This document shows positions 27,056 through 38,273 of a DNA stretch of 46,276 nt, in pieces (the stretch's first letter is position 1; every line of letters starts with the position of its first letter). The DNA is taken from the NCBI GenBank assembly GCA_020860515.1, contig JAJBUG010000022.1, forward strand, positions 1 to 46,276, in the 5' to 3' direction. This stretch comes from Bacteroidales bacterium (GTDB taxonomy: Bacteria > Bacteroidota > Bacteroidia > Bacteroidales > Muribaculaceae). The position numbers were made by a program, and so were the translations under genes. The notes beneath the pieces were generated by a model. That model saw only the letters and a program-made list of their open reading frames with translations. It was not told where the DNA came from and made no database searches.

Positions 27056-29257
27056 ATGAAACCACATTTCTTGCTTGCGATGCTTGCGCCTGCTGCCTTG
27101 ATGGCTGAGACAGTGCACATTTCTACCCCTGGCACCTCAATGGTGCTCGATGCTACCGTGGGGCAACCCTTGCAAATCGTCTATTATGGCGAGGCTCTCA
27201 GCCCAGCCGACATTGAAGCGCTGCCCAACACTGGCGCGCCTAAGCTCAACGCATATCCTACATTCGGCCTAACTGGCGGCAACGAAACGGCAATGACCGT
27301 AAAGCACCCTGATGGCAATATCACACTCGATATGGCTGTGACTGGCGTAAGCCAAAGCAAAGAGGCCGACGGAGCCGATATGACCACCATCACTATGAAG
27401 GATCGCTACTATCCATTTACTATCGATGTGAAATATCGCACCTATCCTGATGCCGACATCATCGAGACCTGGGCTGAGGCTACCAATGGGCAGAAGAAAG
27501 GCGATGTCACCCTCACAGAGTTCGCTTCAGGCTATCTGCCTATTCATCAAGGGAATGTGTATCTGAGCCAGTTCTATGGCACCTGGGCTAACGAGGCTCG
27601 CCTGGAAGAGGCACGCTTGCCCCACGGCATGAAGGTGATTAAAAATAAGGATGGCGCACGCAACACCCATACTGCCCACAGCGAGGTGATGTTCTCGCTC
27701 GATGGCGCACCTCAGGAGAACGCTGGCCGCACAATCGGTGCTGCTCTCTGTTACACGGGCAACTACGAACTACGCATTGATACCGACGACAGCAACTACC
27801 ACCACTTCTTTGCTGGCATCAATCCAGATGCTTCTGCCTATATCTTGGCTCCCGGCGAAACGTTCGTGACCCCTCCATTGGCTTTGACCTACAGCCAGGA
27901 AGGAAAAGGCGGAGTAAGCCGCAATTTCCACCGCTGGGGACGCAATCATCGCTTGGCTCATGGCAATACCCCGCGCAAAATCCTGCTTAACAGCTGGGAA
28001 GGTGTTTATTTCGACATCAACGAAGAGGGTATGGACCAGATGATGAACGACATTGCATCGATGGGCGGCGAGCTCTTTGTAATGGATGATGGGTGGTTCG
28101 GAGTGAAATATCCTCGCACTACCGACAACTGCGCACTTGGCGACTGGACAGTTGACACCAATAAGCTGCCTCATGGCATCCAAGGCCTGTGCGACGCTGC
28201 CAAGAAGCATGGAATCAAGTTTGGCATCTGGATTGAGCCTGAAATGACCAACACCACCAGCGAACTCTATGAGAAGCACCCCGAATATGTGCTCAAGGCC
28301 AACAATCGCGACCTCAACCTCAATGGCGCTCGCGGCGGCACACAGCTTGTGCTCGACATGGCCAATCCTAAGGTGCAAGATTTGGTATTCTCAGTAGTTG
28401 ATACCTTGCTTACCAACTATCCTGAAATCGATTATATCAAGTGGGACAGCAACTCGGCCATCATCAATCATGGCAGCCAGTATCTGCCAGCCGAAAAGCA
28501 GAGCCACCATTACATTGAATACCATAAGGGACTCCTTAAGACTCTTGAGCGCATACGCGCCAAATATCCTGATGTTACCATTCAGGACTGCGCCAGCGGT
28601 GGCGGTCGTGCCAATTGGGGTTATCTCCCCTACTTCGATGAGTTCTGGGTAAGCGACAACACCGACGCTCTGCAGCGTATCTATATGCAATGGGGTACCA
28701 GCCATTTCTTCCCAGCCATTGCTATGGCAAGCCACATCAGCAACTCGCCTGGCCACCAGACCTTCCGCACCGTGCCTCTCAAGTATCGCACAGATGTGGC
28801 TATGAGCGGTCGCCTCGGCATGGAAATTCAGCCTAAGAATATGAGCGAAGAAGACAAGGCCCAGTGTCGCAAAGCTATCTCGGAATACAAGGAGGTGCGC
28901 AACACCATTCAGATGGGCGACCTCTATCGCTTGCTCTCGCCCTACGACAAGCTTGGTTGCGCTTCACTGATGTACGTGGCTCCCGATAAGGACGAGGCTG
29001 TATACTATTGGTGGAAAACCGAGAGCTTTGTCAACCAGCAGCTCCCGAAGATTGCCATGGCTGGACTTGACCCTGATAAGATGTATGTGGTGACCGAGCT
29101 CAACCGCATCGACAATGAGCCCCTGCCCTATGAAGGCAAAGCTTTCAGCGGTCGCTATCTTATGAGCAATGGCCTGGAGATGCCGCTCGACCACAATGTT
29201 GACTACAACAAGCGCAACGACTACGCCAGCCGCGTGCTCCGCCTCCAAGCTAAATAA
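27056..29257 (+). CDS. GH36 alpha-galactosidase
   Basis: Secreted retaining alpha-galactosidase that removes terminal alpha-galactose from oligosaccharides such as raffinose or galactomannan side chains. The 733-residue protein has a signal peptide (about 1-17), an N-terminal beta-sandwich, and a TIM barrel with the nucleophile in YIKWDSN (Asp464) and the acid/base in WVSDNTD (Asp534), the usual GH36 pattern. The conserved DDGWFG is also visible. Probably periplasmic. It is transcribed alone from a clear promoter and followed by a terminator; the GH3 gene downstream has its own promoter. Substrate beyond alpha-galactosides is not determined. Confidence 0.93.
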   Translation: MKPHFLLAMLAPAALMAETVHISTPGTSMVLDATVGQPLQIVYYGEALSPADIEALPNTGAPKLNAYPTFGLTGGNETAMTVKHPDGNITLDMAVTGVSQSKEADGADMTTITMKDRYYPFTIDVKYRTYPDADIIETWAEATNGQKKGDVTLTEFASGYLPIHQGNVYLSQFYGTWANEARLEEARLPHGMKVIKNKDGARNTHTAHSEVMFSLDGAPQENAGRTIGAALCYTGNYELRIDTDDSNYHHFFAGINPDASAYILAPGETFVTPPLALTYSQEGKGGVSRNFHRWGRNHRLAHGNTPRKILLNSWEGVYFDINEEGMDQMMNDIASMGGELFVMDDGWFGVKYPRTTDNCALGDWTVDTNKLPHGIQGLCDAAKKHGIKFGIWIEPEMTNTTSELYEKHPEYVLKANNRDLNLNGARGGTQLVLDMANPKVQDLVFSVVDTLLTNYPEIDYIKWDSNSAIINHGSQYLPAEKQSHHYIEYHKGLLKTLERIRAKYPDVTIQDCASGGGRANWGYLPYFDEFWVSDNTDALQRIYMQWGTSHFFPAIAMASHISNSPGHQTFRTVPLKYRTDVAMSGRLGMEIQPKNMSEEDKAQCRKAISEYKEVRNTIQMGDLYRLLSPYDKLGCASLMYVAPDKDEAVYYWWKTESFVNQQLPKIAMAGLDPDKMYVVTELNRIDNEPLPYEGKAFSGRYLMSNGLEMPLDHNVDYNKRNDYASRVLRLQAK

Positions 29258-29291
29258 CGGCATTTCTCTCAATACAGTGCATAATTATGGC

Positions 29292-29333
29292 AATGGTGTG
29301 CCTTGGCGATCCTCCGCCAGCACACCATTTTTA
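29292..29333 (+). terminator. Terminator of the GH36 gene
   Basis: Outer 9-bp stem (29292-29300 with 29321-29329) and inner 5-bp stem (29304-29308 with 29315-29319) followed by TTTAT. The rest of the 289-base gap (29258-29546) holds the duplication below, the GH3 promoter and nothing else I can support. Confidence 0.8.
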
Positions 29334-29360
29334 TTTCAGATTGCTTTTATTTCAGATTGC
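29329..29360 (+). repeat. Perfect 16-bp tandem duplication
   Basis: TTTTATTTCAGATTGC occurs twice in direct succession (29329-29344 and 29345-29360). The first copy contains the T-run of the terminator. Confidence 0.8.
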
Positions 29361-29510
29361 ACTCCTCAAGATGGACTCTACAGGCGCGGTGATATTCTTT
29401 GACAAAAAAGCGGGGCTTTTCAACTAAGTCCGAAGAATGAGCTGAGACAGTCACAGCCGTGATTTTTCATGTAAAAGGATTTTTAACTTTTTTAATTGGA
29501 GAGATAATAG

Positions 29511-29518
29511 TAACTTTG
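29511..29518 (+). promoter_or_regulatory. -7 promoter box of the GH3 gene
   Basis: TAACTTTG, 28 bases before the ATG at 29547. The -33 region is T-rich but has no clear TTTG at the correct distance. Confidence 0.65.
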
Positions 29519-29546
29519 CATAAGTTTCAAGTTACAACTAATAATC

Positions 29547-32123
29547 ATGAAAAAAAGACCGGTTAAATACCTTGCTTGCGCCATGGCTCTTGGCATGGCA
29601 TCACATCTTTTGTCTTTCGCTACTGAGGACGCCCCTCTATACCAAAATTCATCTGCTCCGATCGAGCAAAGAGTGGAAGATTTGCTGGGGAGATTAACGC
29701 TTGAAGAAAAAGTTAGTCTGCTGGAATACACCTCTCCAGCCATTCCCCGCCTTGGAATCAATGAATACAATTGGTGGAACGAGGCCCTGCACGGCGTAGG
29801 GCGCTCAGGCATCGCCACAGTTTTCCCTCAGGCCATTGGCATGGCTGCCGCTTGGGATGATGCGCTCCTGGAGAAAGTGTTCACTGCTGTCAGCGATGAG
29901 GCTCGAGCCAAAAACACCGACTATCGCAAGCACAATCAGCGCAATATCTATCAGGGTCTTAGCTTCTGGACCCCAAATATCAATATCTTCCGCGACCCAA
30001 GGTGGGGACGCGGCCAAGAGACCTACGGCGAGGACCCATATCTCACTTCCCAACTTGGCCAAGCTGCAGTGCGAGGGTTGCAAGGGCCCAAGAGCGATTA
30101 TGTGAAAACTCTGGCTTGTGCCAAACACTTTGCCGTGCATAGCGGCCCAGAATGGAGCCGACACCGCTTTGATGCCGAAAACATTGACCCTCGCGATATG
30201 CAAGAGACCTACCTGCCTGCCTTCAAGGACTTGGTAACAAAAGCCGATGTGCGTCAGGTGATGTGCGCCTACAATCGCTACGAGGGCGCTCCCTGCTGCG
30301 GCAGCCCTTATCTGCTGCAAGGCGTGCTGCGCGATGAATGGAAATATCCTCACTTGGTAGTGAGCGATTGCTGGGCATTGACTGATTTCCATCATCCTGA
30401 CCGCCACGCCGTGGATAAAACCAAGGAAGAAGCTGGCGCTCGCGCCCTGCTGGCTGGCACCGATCTGGAATGTGGCTCTACTTACGGCGGTCTGCTCAAA
30501 GCCATCAGCGAGGGACTTGCCTCGGAGGCCGATGTTGACAAAGCTTTGCGAAGGAACTTGACCCAACGCTTTGCCTTGGGCGAGTTTGACCCTGACTCAT
30601 TGGTAGAATGGACAAAGATTCCCTTGAGCGTAGTAGGCTCAAAGCCTCACAAAGATTTGGCCCTGAAGATAGCTCAAGAGTCGATGGTGCTGCTTAAAAA
30701 CGATGGCGCGCTGCCCTTGAAACCAGGCCAAAGAATTGCACTTGTGGGTCCAAACGCAGCTGACTCGATGATGCAATGGGGCAATTACAATGGCTTCCCT
30801 ACCCACACTATAACCTTGCTTGAGGCTTTAAAAAATCGTCAGCCAGATATTTATTATGACCAGCTTTGCGACCACGCACTCACCACGCGCCTTGTGAGCA
30901 CATTCGGCAACTGCGCAATTGATGGGAAGAAGGGGTTTCGCGCTACTTACTGGAATAATCTCGACTTCGATGGAGAGCCTATAAATGTGGTGCAGTACGA
31001 CACTCCATTCCATTTCACTACAAATGGTGCCACTGTGTTTGCGCCCAAGGTCAACCTAACAGGCTTCTCAGCTCGCTACGAAACGGTATATACTGCCCCG
31101 ACCAACGATACCCTAACCCTGGCTATGCAGACTCGCGGCGCTTACGCCATATATGTAGATGGCCAAGAGGTAAAGAAAGGCAAGAACATGAAGAACAACA
31201 AGACCTACGAACTCCCCGTAGAGGCTGGTAAGACCTACAACATACGCATTGACTTCCAAGCCACCAAGAGCGACAGCGCCACACTATTCATGGACATGGG
31301 CTACCATGTGCCTGTTGACTTGGCCAATGCCGTGAATGGCATTGATGCCGATGTGGTGATTTTTGCTGGAGGCATCAGCCCCATGCTTGAAGGCGAGGAA
31401 ATGCCAGTTACTATTCCAGGTTTCCGAGGGGGCGACCGCGAGAACATAAGCCTGCCACAAGTGCAGCAAGATGCCTTAAGAGAACTTAAGAAGGCTGGCA
31501 AAAAGGTGGTATTTGTGAATTTCTCGGGTTCGGCCATGGCTCTTGATCCAAGCCTATATGATGCTATGGTACAGGCTTGGTATCCAGGCGAACAAGGAGG
31601 CGAGGCCATCGCACAAGTGCTTATGGGAGATTACAATCCAAGCGGTCGCTTGCCTGTAACCTTCTATAAGGAAACTGAGGAATTCCCTGATTTTGAAGAC
31701 TATTCTATGCGTAATCGCACTTATCGCTACCACCAAGGCGAAGTGGATTATCCATTCGGCCATGGACTTAGCTACTCACAATTTGAATATGGCGAGCCTG
31801 TGGCCACTGGCACATTGGCTGAGGGCATCGAAGTGACTGTGCCCATTACAAATGTAAGCGACATTGATGGCGAAGAAGTGGTGCAAGTTTATATCCGGCG
31901 CAATGAAGATGCTGCAGGCCCCATCAAGACCCTGAGGGGATTTAAGCGTGTAAGAATGCCTGCTGGAGCCGACCGGCAAGTCAGCCTGCATCTCTCCCCC
32001 GACCAACTTGTCACCTACGACCCAGAGGAAGAAGCACTTACCCCCCTACCAGGCACCTACACCATCTTTGTAGGGCCCAGCTCAGCTGATGACAAGCTAA
32101 AGACTGTTAATATAATTTTATAA
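29547..32123 (+). CDS. GH3 beta-glycosidase (beta-glucosidase/xylosidase type) with PA14 domain
   Basis: An 858-residue secreted glycosidase with a signal peptide (about 1-26). The N-terminal GH3 TIM barrel contains WWNEALHGVGR and the nucleophile in VVSDCWAL (Asp274). The C-terminal GH3 sandwich (SMVLLKNDGALPL onward) is interrupted by a PA14-like carbohydrate-binding domain (about 455-590, beginning near FRATYWNN), and a fibronectin-III-like domain closes the protein (about 750-858). The NEALHG and CAKHF motifs resemble GH3 xylosidase/glucosidase members with this layout. The sugar specificity (glucose, xylose or arabinose) cannot be decided. Monocistronic, with its own terminator. Confidence 0.92.
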   Translation: MKKRPVKYLACAMALGMASHLLSFATEDAPLYQNSSAPIEQRVEDLLGRLTLEEKVSLLEYTSPAIPRLGINEYNWWNEALHGVGRSGIATVFPQAIGMAAAWDDALLEKVFTAVSDEARAKNTDYRKHNQRNIYQGLSFWTPNINIFRDPRWGRGQETYGEDPYLTSQLGQAAVRGLQGPKSDYVKTLACAKHFAVHSGPEWSRHRFDAENIDPRDMQETYLPAFKDLVTKADVRQVMCAYNRYEGAPCCGSPYLLQGVLRDEWKYPHLVVSDCWALTDFHHPDRHAVDKTKEEAGARALLAGTDLECGSTYGGLLKAISEGLASEADVDKALRRNLTQRFALGEFDPDSLVEWTKIPLSVVGSKPHKDLALKIAQESMVLLKNDGALPLKPGQRIALVGPNAADSMMQWGNYNGFPTHTITLLEALKNRQPDIYYDQLCDHALTTRLVSTFGNCAIDGKKGFRATYWNNLDFDGEPINVVQYDTPFHFTTNGATVFAPKVNLTGFSARYETVYTAPTNDTLTLAMQTRGAYAIYVDGQEVKKGKNMKNNKTYELPVEAGKTYNIRIDFQATKSDSATLFMDMGYHVPVDLANAVNGIDADVVIFAGGISPMLEGEEMPVTIPGFRGGDRENISLPQVQQDALRELKKAGKKVVFVNFSGSAMALDPSLYDAMVQAWYPGEQGGEAIAQVLMGDYNPSGRLPVTFYKETEEFPDFEDYSMRNRTYRYHQGEVDYPFGHGLSYSQFEYGEPVATGTLAEGIEVTVPITNVSDIDGEEVVQVYIRRNEDAAGPIKTLRGFKRVRMPAGADRQVSLHLSPDQLVTYDPEEEALTPLPGTYTIFVGPSSADDKLKTVNIIL

Positions 32124-32160
32124 TAAGAACACCACGGAGGCCCCCTCCGTGGTGTTCTTA
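32124..32160. terminator. Perfect 17-bp hairpin between GH3 and epimerase genes
   Basis: Arms 32124-32140 and 32144-32160 pair without mismatch around a 3-base loop directly after the GH3 stop codon. The following T-run is short, but the position between convergent genes supports bidirectional termination. Confidence 0.8.
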
Positions 32161-32177
32161 CAATACTTGGTGAATTA

Positions 32178-33059
32178 TTACAATACCTCGATTTTATATT
32201 GAGCGTTAAACTCAGCATTAGGAGCTAAGGACTGAGTCCAGGAGCGGTTGGCGAAGTCGCCGACATAACCCATGGTGTCGCAGCGGCCATACCAAGGCTC
32301 AAGGCATACGAACGGTGCCATCACACCTTGCTTAACTGGCGACCAAATACCAATCACTGGTGCAGTATGGGTAAGGCGCAACCATGGAGTGGCATCAAGG
32401 TCAATCAAAGTGATTGACTGCATGGGGCCATCCTCCACTATTATGGTTTGATGCGTTTCAAACAGCTTTGCATCCAAATCTACCACAGGACCAAGAGCAG
32501 TGTCACGGATTTCATTCCGTGTGCACCCTTTCTCTCCCACTACAGTCAGAGGATAATGATCGCGCGGATCATCAAAGCGCATATATCCGTGCACTTTGTC
32601 CATTGGATTGTAATCAGGAAAAGCAAATGCTGGGTGCGCACCAATTTGGAAAGCCATCTTGCGCTCATCAGTATTCACAACTTTCCACTTTACAGTTATA
32701 GTGGCTTCATCCAACTCATAAGCAATCTCCAGGCGGAAACTGTAGGGATACATCTTGTGAGAATCCTCGCTATCGGCAAGCACAAAGCAGATCGCTTCAG
32801 GCTTTTGCTCTACGAGCAGAAAATCCATATCACGAGCAAAGCCATGCTGACCCATGTGGTATTCGTTGCCCTCAATCTGGCCTGTCTTTTCCCACATCAT
32901 GCCCACGATAGGGAACAATACAGGAGAATGACGGCCCCACCATTCAGGATTGCCATTCCACAAGAGTTCCTTATTGTCGCTTTTGCGGATAATTGAGGTG
33001 AGCTCCGCACCGTGAGGACTTACGGTGACACGCAGTTGGTCGTTTTCGATGGTATGCAT
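32178..33059 (-). CDS. Aldose 1-epimerase family protein
   Basis: A 293-residue protein of the galactose-mutarotase fold, closest in appearance to the LacX/YeaD-like group that acts on aldoses or sugar phosphates. Seen: ISPHGAEL-like start (VSPHGAELTSI), LLWNGNPEWW, RHSPVLFPIVG, GAHPAFAFP and CLEPWYGRCD. No signal peptide, so cytoplasmic. The frame is open to 33359, but that adds 100 residues of unrelated character; the ATG at 33059 gives the family N-terminus and a near-consensus -7 box (GAACTTTG on the - strand, 33088-33095) lies 29 bases upstream. Likely supports metabolism of sugars released by the neighbouring glycosidases (inference). Confidence 0.88.
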   Translation of the reverse strand: MHTIENDQLRVTVSPHGAELTSIIRKSDNKELLWNGNPEWWGRHSPVLFPIVGMMWEKTGQIEGNEYHMGQHGFARDMDFLLVEQKPEAICFVLADSEDSHKMYPYSFRLEIAYELDEATITVKWKVVNTDERKMAFQIGAHPAFAFPDYNPMDKVHGYMRFDDPRDHYPLTVVGEKGCTRNEIRDTALGPVVDLDAKLFETHQTIIVEDGPMQSITLIDLDATPWLRLTHTAPVIGIWSPVKQGVMAPFVCLEPWYGRCDTMGYVGDFANRSWTQSLAPNAEFNAQYKIEVL

Positions 33060-33138
33060 ATTAGTATTGGTTTTTATGTTTCTGGCACAAAGTTCGGTAA
33101 AAATTGTGATATTCCCTAACTTTTCCACATATTTTTTG

Positions 33139-33146
33139 TAATTTTG
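33139..33146 (+). promoter_or_regulatory. -7 promoter box of the serine acetyltransferase gene
   Basis: TAATTTTG, 26 bases before the ATG at 33172. Confidence 0.55.
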
Positions 33147-33171
33147 CACAATTACTAAGGATAAAGATAAG

Positions 33172-34071
33172 ATGAGCGAACAAAGCGATATACTGCATGG
33201 CATAGTTGAGGCCATGGGCGAGGTTTCCAGTGAGGAAAAGCGATTAATAAAGGCGCGCGAAGTGCTGCCCCCCTCAGGCGATACCTTGGCAAAGGTGATA
33301 GATGTGGTGAAGTCGGTGCTTTTCCCTGGCTTTTTCAGCATCGAGAGCACTGGCCACATGCGCCATTATTTTGTGGGTGTAAGCATCGACACGCTCTACA
33401 ACCTGCTGCGTGAACAGATAGCACGTGCACTGCAGTTCAATGCCAATTGCCGCAATCATGATATGGCAGATATGGCCGATGCTCTCGCTTTGAAGTTCTT
33501 GCAGTCATTGCCCGAGATTAAGCGACTTATTTATACCGATGTGCAAGCCATCGCTGACAACGACCCAGCTGTGGTAAATTTCGAGGAGGTGATTTCGTGC
33601 TATCCCGTAATCAACGCAATGATTCATTATCGCTCGGCCCATCAGTTGCTGAGGCTTGGTGTGCCAGTGATTCCGCGCATCATCACTGAGCTGGCCCACT
33701 CAGCCACTGGCATCGATATTCATCCGGGAGCCAAGATTGGCGAATATTTCGCCATCGACCATGGCACAGGCGTGGTGATTGGTGAAACTTGTGAGATTGG
33801 CCATCATGTGACCCTCTACCAAGGCGTAACGCTTGGAGCTAAGAATTTCAGTTACGATGGCGAGGGACATCCTATCAATCAGCCGCGCCACCCGATAATC
33901 GAGGATTATGTGACCATCTATTCTAATTCCACACTGCTGGGCCGCATCACCATCGGCCACCACACAGTGGTTGGCGGCAACGTATGGCTCACCCATGGCA
34001 CCACCCCCTACTCTCGCATTCTTCAATCCCGCGCCACCACCCAAGCCTTCACCGACGGCCTCGGCATCTAA
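33172..34071 (+). CDS. cysE: Serine O-acetyltransferase
   Basis: Makes O-acetylserine from serine and acetyl-CoA, the first committed step of cysteine synthesis. The 299-residue protein has an N-terminal helical domain (about 1-175) and a left-handed beta-helix with hexapeptide repeats (about 180-285), including GIDIHPGAKIGEYFAIDHGTG with the catalytic His and GVVIGETCEIGHHVTLYQGVTLG. Length and N-terminus resemble the EpsC-like form common in Bacteroidetes. No cysteine synthase gene is adjacent. The last bases are close to the convergent GH13 gene (9 bases between stops). Confidence 0.92.
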   Translation: MSEQSDILHGIVEAMGEVSSEEKRLIKAREVLPPSGDTLAKVIDVVKSVLFPGFFSIESTGHMRHYFVGVSIDTLYNLLREQIARALQFNANCRNHDMADMADALALKFLQSLPEIKRLIYTDVQAIADNDPAVVNFEEVISCYPVINAMIHYRSAHQLLRLGVPVIPRIITELAHSATGIDIHPGAKIGEYFAIDHGTGVVIGETCEIGHHVTLYQGVTLGAKNFSYDGEGHPINQPRHPIIEDYVTIYSNSTLLGRITIGHHTVVGGNVWLTHGTTPYSRILQSRATTQAFTDGLGI

Positions 34072-34080
34072 CACTTTTGG

Positions 34081-35919
34081 TTATTCAAGTATCAAGATTT
34101 GGCGAGGCGAGAATGTCATGGTTTCTGAAATGGTGACATTTTCATCAGTAAGCACATCACGACGGGATGAACCAATTGGCAATGACTCGGCAGTCTGGTT
34201 CATGTTCATTGACGCTTCTTTGTCGTTACCGTTTAATACAACCACTACCTTGCTTCCATCTTTAGCTGTACGCTGATACACATACACGCCATTCTGGGGC
34301 ATGAAATGCTTGAGCGAGCCAGTCTTCACAGCCTCATTCGTGCGGCGCCAATTTAGAATTTTGGAAAGGAAATCCCATGCTTCATTCTGGAGTGGTGTAC
34401 GGCCTTCGGCAGTAAAGGCATTCATGGTGTCACCAGGAAATCCACCAGGAAAATCCAGCCGCACATTTCCATCGGTGGGCTTCATATCACCATTCATCAG
34501 AATTTCAGTGCCATAATAAATCTGAGGTATTCCACGAGTAGTCAGCAAGAAGGTTTGAGCTTGCTTCCAACTGTCAAGATTAGTGGGTTCTTCAAGCAGC
34601 CAGCGGTCGGTGTCATGATTGTCGAGGAAAGTTAGAATATGAGTGGGATCCGCGAGCAGATAGTCCATTCCTAAGTGTTCCCATAGCTTTGAAAGCCCTC
34701 CGTCCTTTTCAAAAGCCTCATGAGTGACATATACCAAAGGGAAGTCCATTACTGTAGGCAGCTTGGGGTCACCCATTGGGTTAACCGTAGAGCCTTTTTG
34801 CCAAAAAGCAGGACCGCCATCCTTTGCTATCCAACATTCGCCTACAATGTTCATATTTGGGTATTCCTCGATTACTCTATCACACCATCTACCCATTGCA
34901 TGAAAATCAGCATAAGGATATGTGTCCATGCGAATGCCATTGATGCCAGCTTCCTCAATCCACCACAGCGAGTTTTGCACCAGATAATTCCAGACATGCG
35001 GATTTTTCTGATTCAAATCTGGCATGGCCTCAACAAACCACCCGTTTACCGTGAGGTCGCGGTCATAATCCGATGCGTAGGGGTCAGATATGGTATTGAG
35101 TCGGAAATTTGTTTGAATGAATTGATCGGGATTGTTGAACCAATCGCGTGATGGCTTATTCTTTACCCAGGGATGATTTGATCCACAATGGTTGAAAATC
35201 ATATCCATTACTACTTTAAGCCCCTTGGAATGAGCCTCTTCGATAAATTGGATATACTCATCGTTGGTGCCAAATCTCCGATCAATCGAATAATAATCTG
35301 TGGTAGCATAGCCATGGTAAGAGCCGCCAGGCATGTCATTTTCAAGCACTGGGTTCACCCAAATGGCCGTCACTCCAAGCGAATCTATATATCCGAGATG
35401 TTCGCGAAGACCAGCTATATTCCCGCCATGCCGCCCATTGAATGCTGAGCGGTCAGCCCCTATAGGATACTCGAGGCCTTCGGTAGTGGTGTTTCCTTTG
35501 CCACAAGCAAATCGGTCGGGCATCACCAGATAAAGCACATCTTCATTGCTGAATCCAATGTGCTCCTCAGGCTTTTTTGACCGAGCTTTGAGGGTATAAT
35601 CAACTGATGTTGATTTTTTGCCTTCTGTAAATACTATCGGAAATGAACCAGGCTGAGTGTTAGAATCTATAGTCAGATACAACAGCTGATAATCCGGACT
35701 TTCAAGCTCAACTGTCTCTATGAGTTTCACGCCTGGATAATCAAGGGTTGCTTCTGAATTGCCGATGTTCTGGCCGCTAACCATGAGCTGCAGAGTGTCA
35801 CAGTGCATACCTATCCACCAATGGGGTGGATCAATTCGATCGATTTGGGGTTTAGGAGAGGCTGCGTATGTGAATAGCACAAACAACAGACATGCAAAAG
35901 ATAAAAAAGAACGTCTCAT
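34081..35919 (-). CDS. GH13 alpha-amylase family (neopullulanase/cyclomaltodextrinase-like)
   Basis: A 612-residue secreted starch-degrading enzyme. Signal peptide (about 1-19), an N-terminal beta-sandwich domain of the cyclomaltodextrinase type (about 22-110, PHWWIGM), then the GH13 barrel with the catalytic triad in GIRMDTYPYAD (Asp332), GECW (Glu361) and FLDNHDTDR (Asp436), and a C-terminal domain. It resembles SusA of the starch utilisation system. The frame opens at 35967, but the ATG at 35919 gives a proper signal peptide and leaves 10 bases after the GH97 stop. Second gene of a GH97-GH13 operon; no SusC/SusD genes occur nearby. Confidence 0.92.
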   Translation of the reverse strand: MRRSFLSFACLLFVLFTYAASPKPQIDRIDPPHWWIGMHCDTLQLMVSGQNIGNSEATLDYPGVKLIETVELESPDYQLLYLTIDSNTQPGSFPIVFTEGKKSTSVDYTLKARSKKPEEHIGFSNEDVLYLVMPDRFACGKGNTTTEGLEYPIGADRSAFNGRHGGNIAGLREHLGYIDSLGVTAIWVNPVLENDMPGGSYHGYATTDYYSIDRRFGTNDEYIQFIEEAHSKGLKVVMDMIFNHCGSNHPWVKNKPSRDWFNNPDQFIQTNFRLNTISDPYASDYDRDLTVNGWFVEAMPDLNQKNPHVWNYLVQNSLWWIEEAGINGIRMDTYPYADFHAMGRWCDRVIEEYPNMNIVGECWIAKDGGPAFWQKGSTVNPMGDPKLPTVMDFPLVYVTHEAFEKDGGLSKLWEHLGMDYLLADPTHILTFLDNHDTDRWLLEEPTNLDSWKQAQTFLLTTRGIPQIYYGTEILMNGDMKPTDGNVRLDFPGGFPGDTMNAFTAEGRTPLQNEAWDFLSKILNWRRTNEAVKTGSLKHFMPQNGVYVYQRTAKDGSKVVVVLNGNDKEASMNMNQTAESLPIGSSRRDVLTDENVTISETMTFSPRQILILE

Positions 35920-35929
35920 ATCGTTAGTT

Positions 35930-38273
<2,344 letters not shown>

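Noticed and set aside
33060..33359. 100-residue N-terminal extension of the epimerase gene
   Set aside because: It is antisense to the start of cysE and its promoter region and has no similarity to the family; the ATG at 33059 fits.
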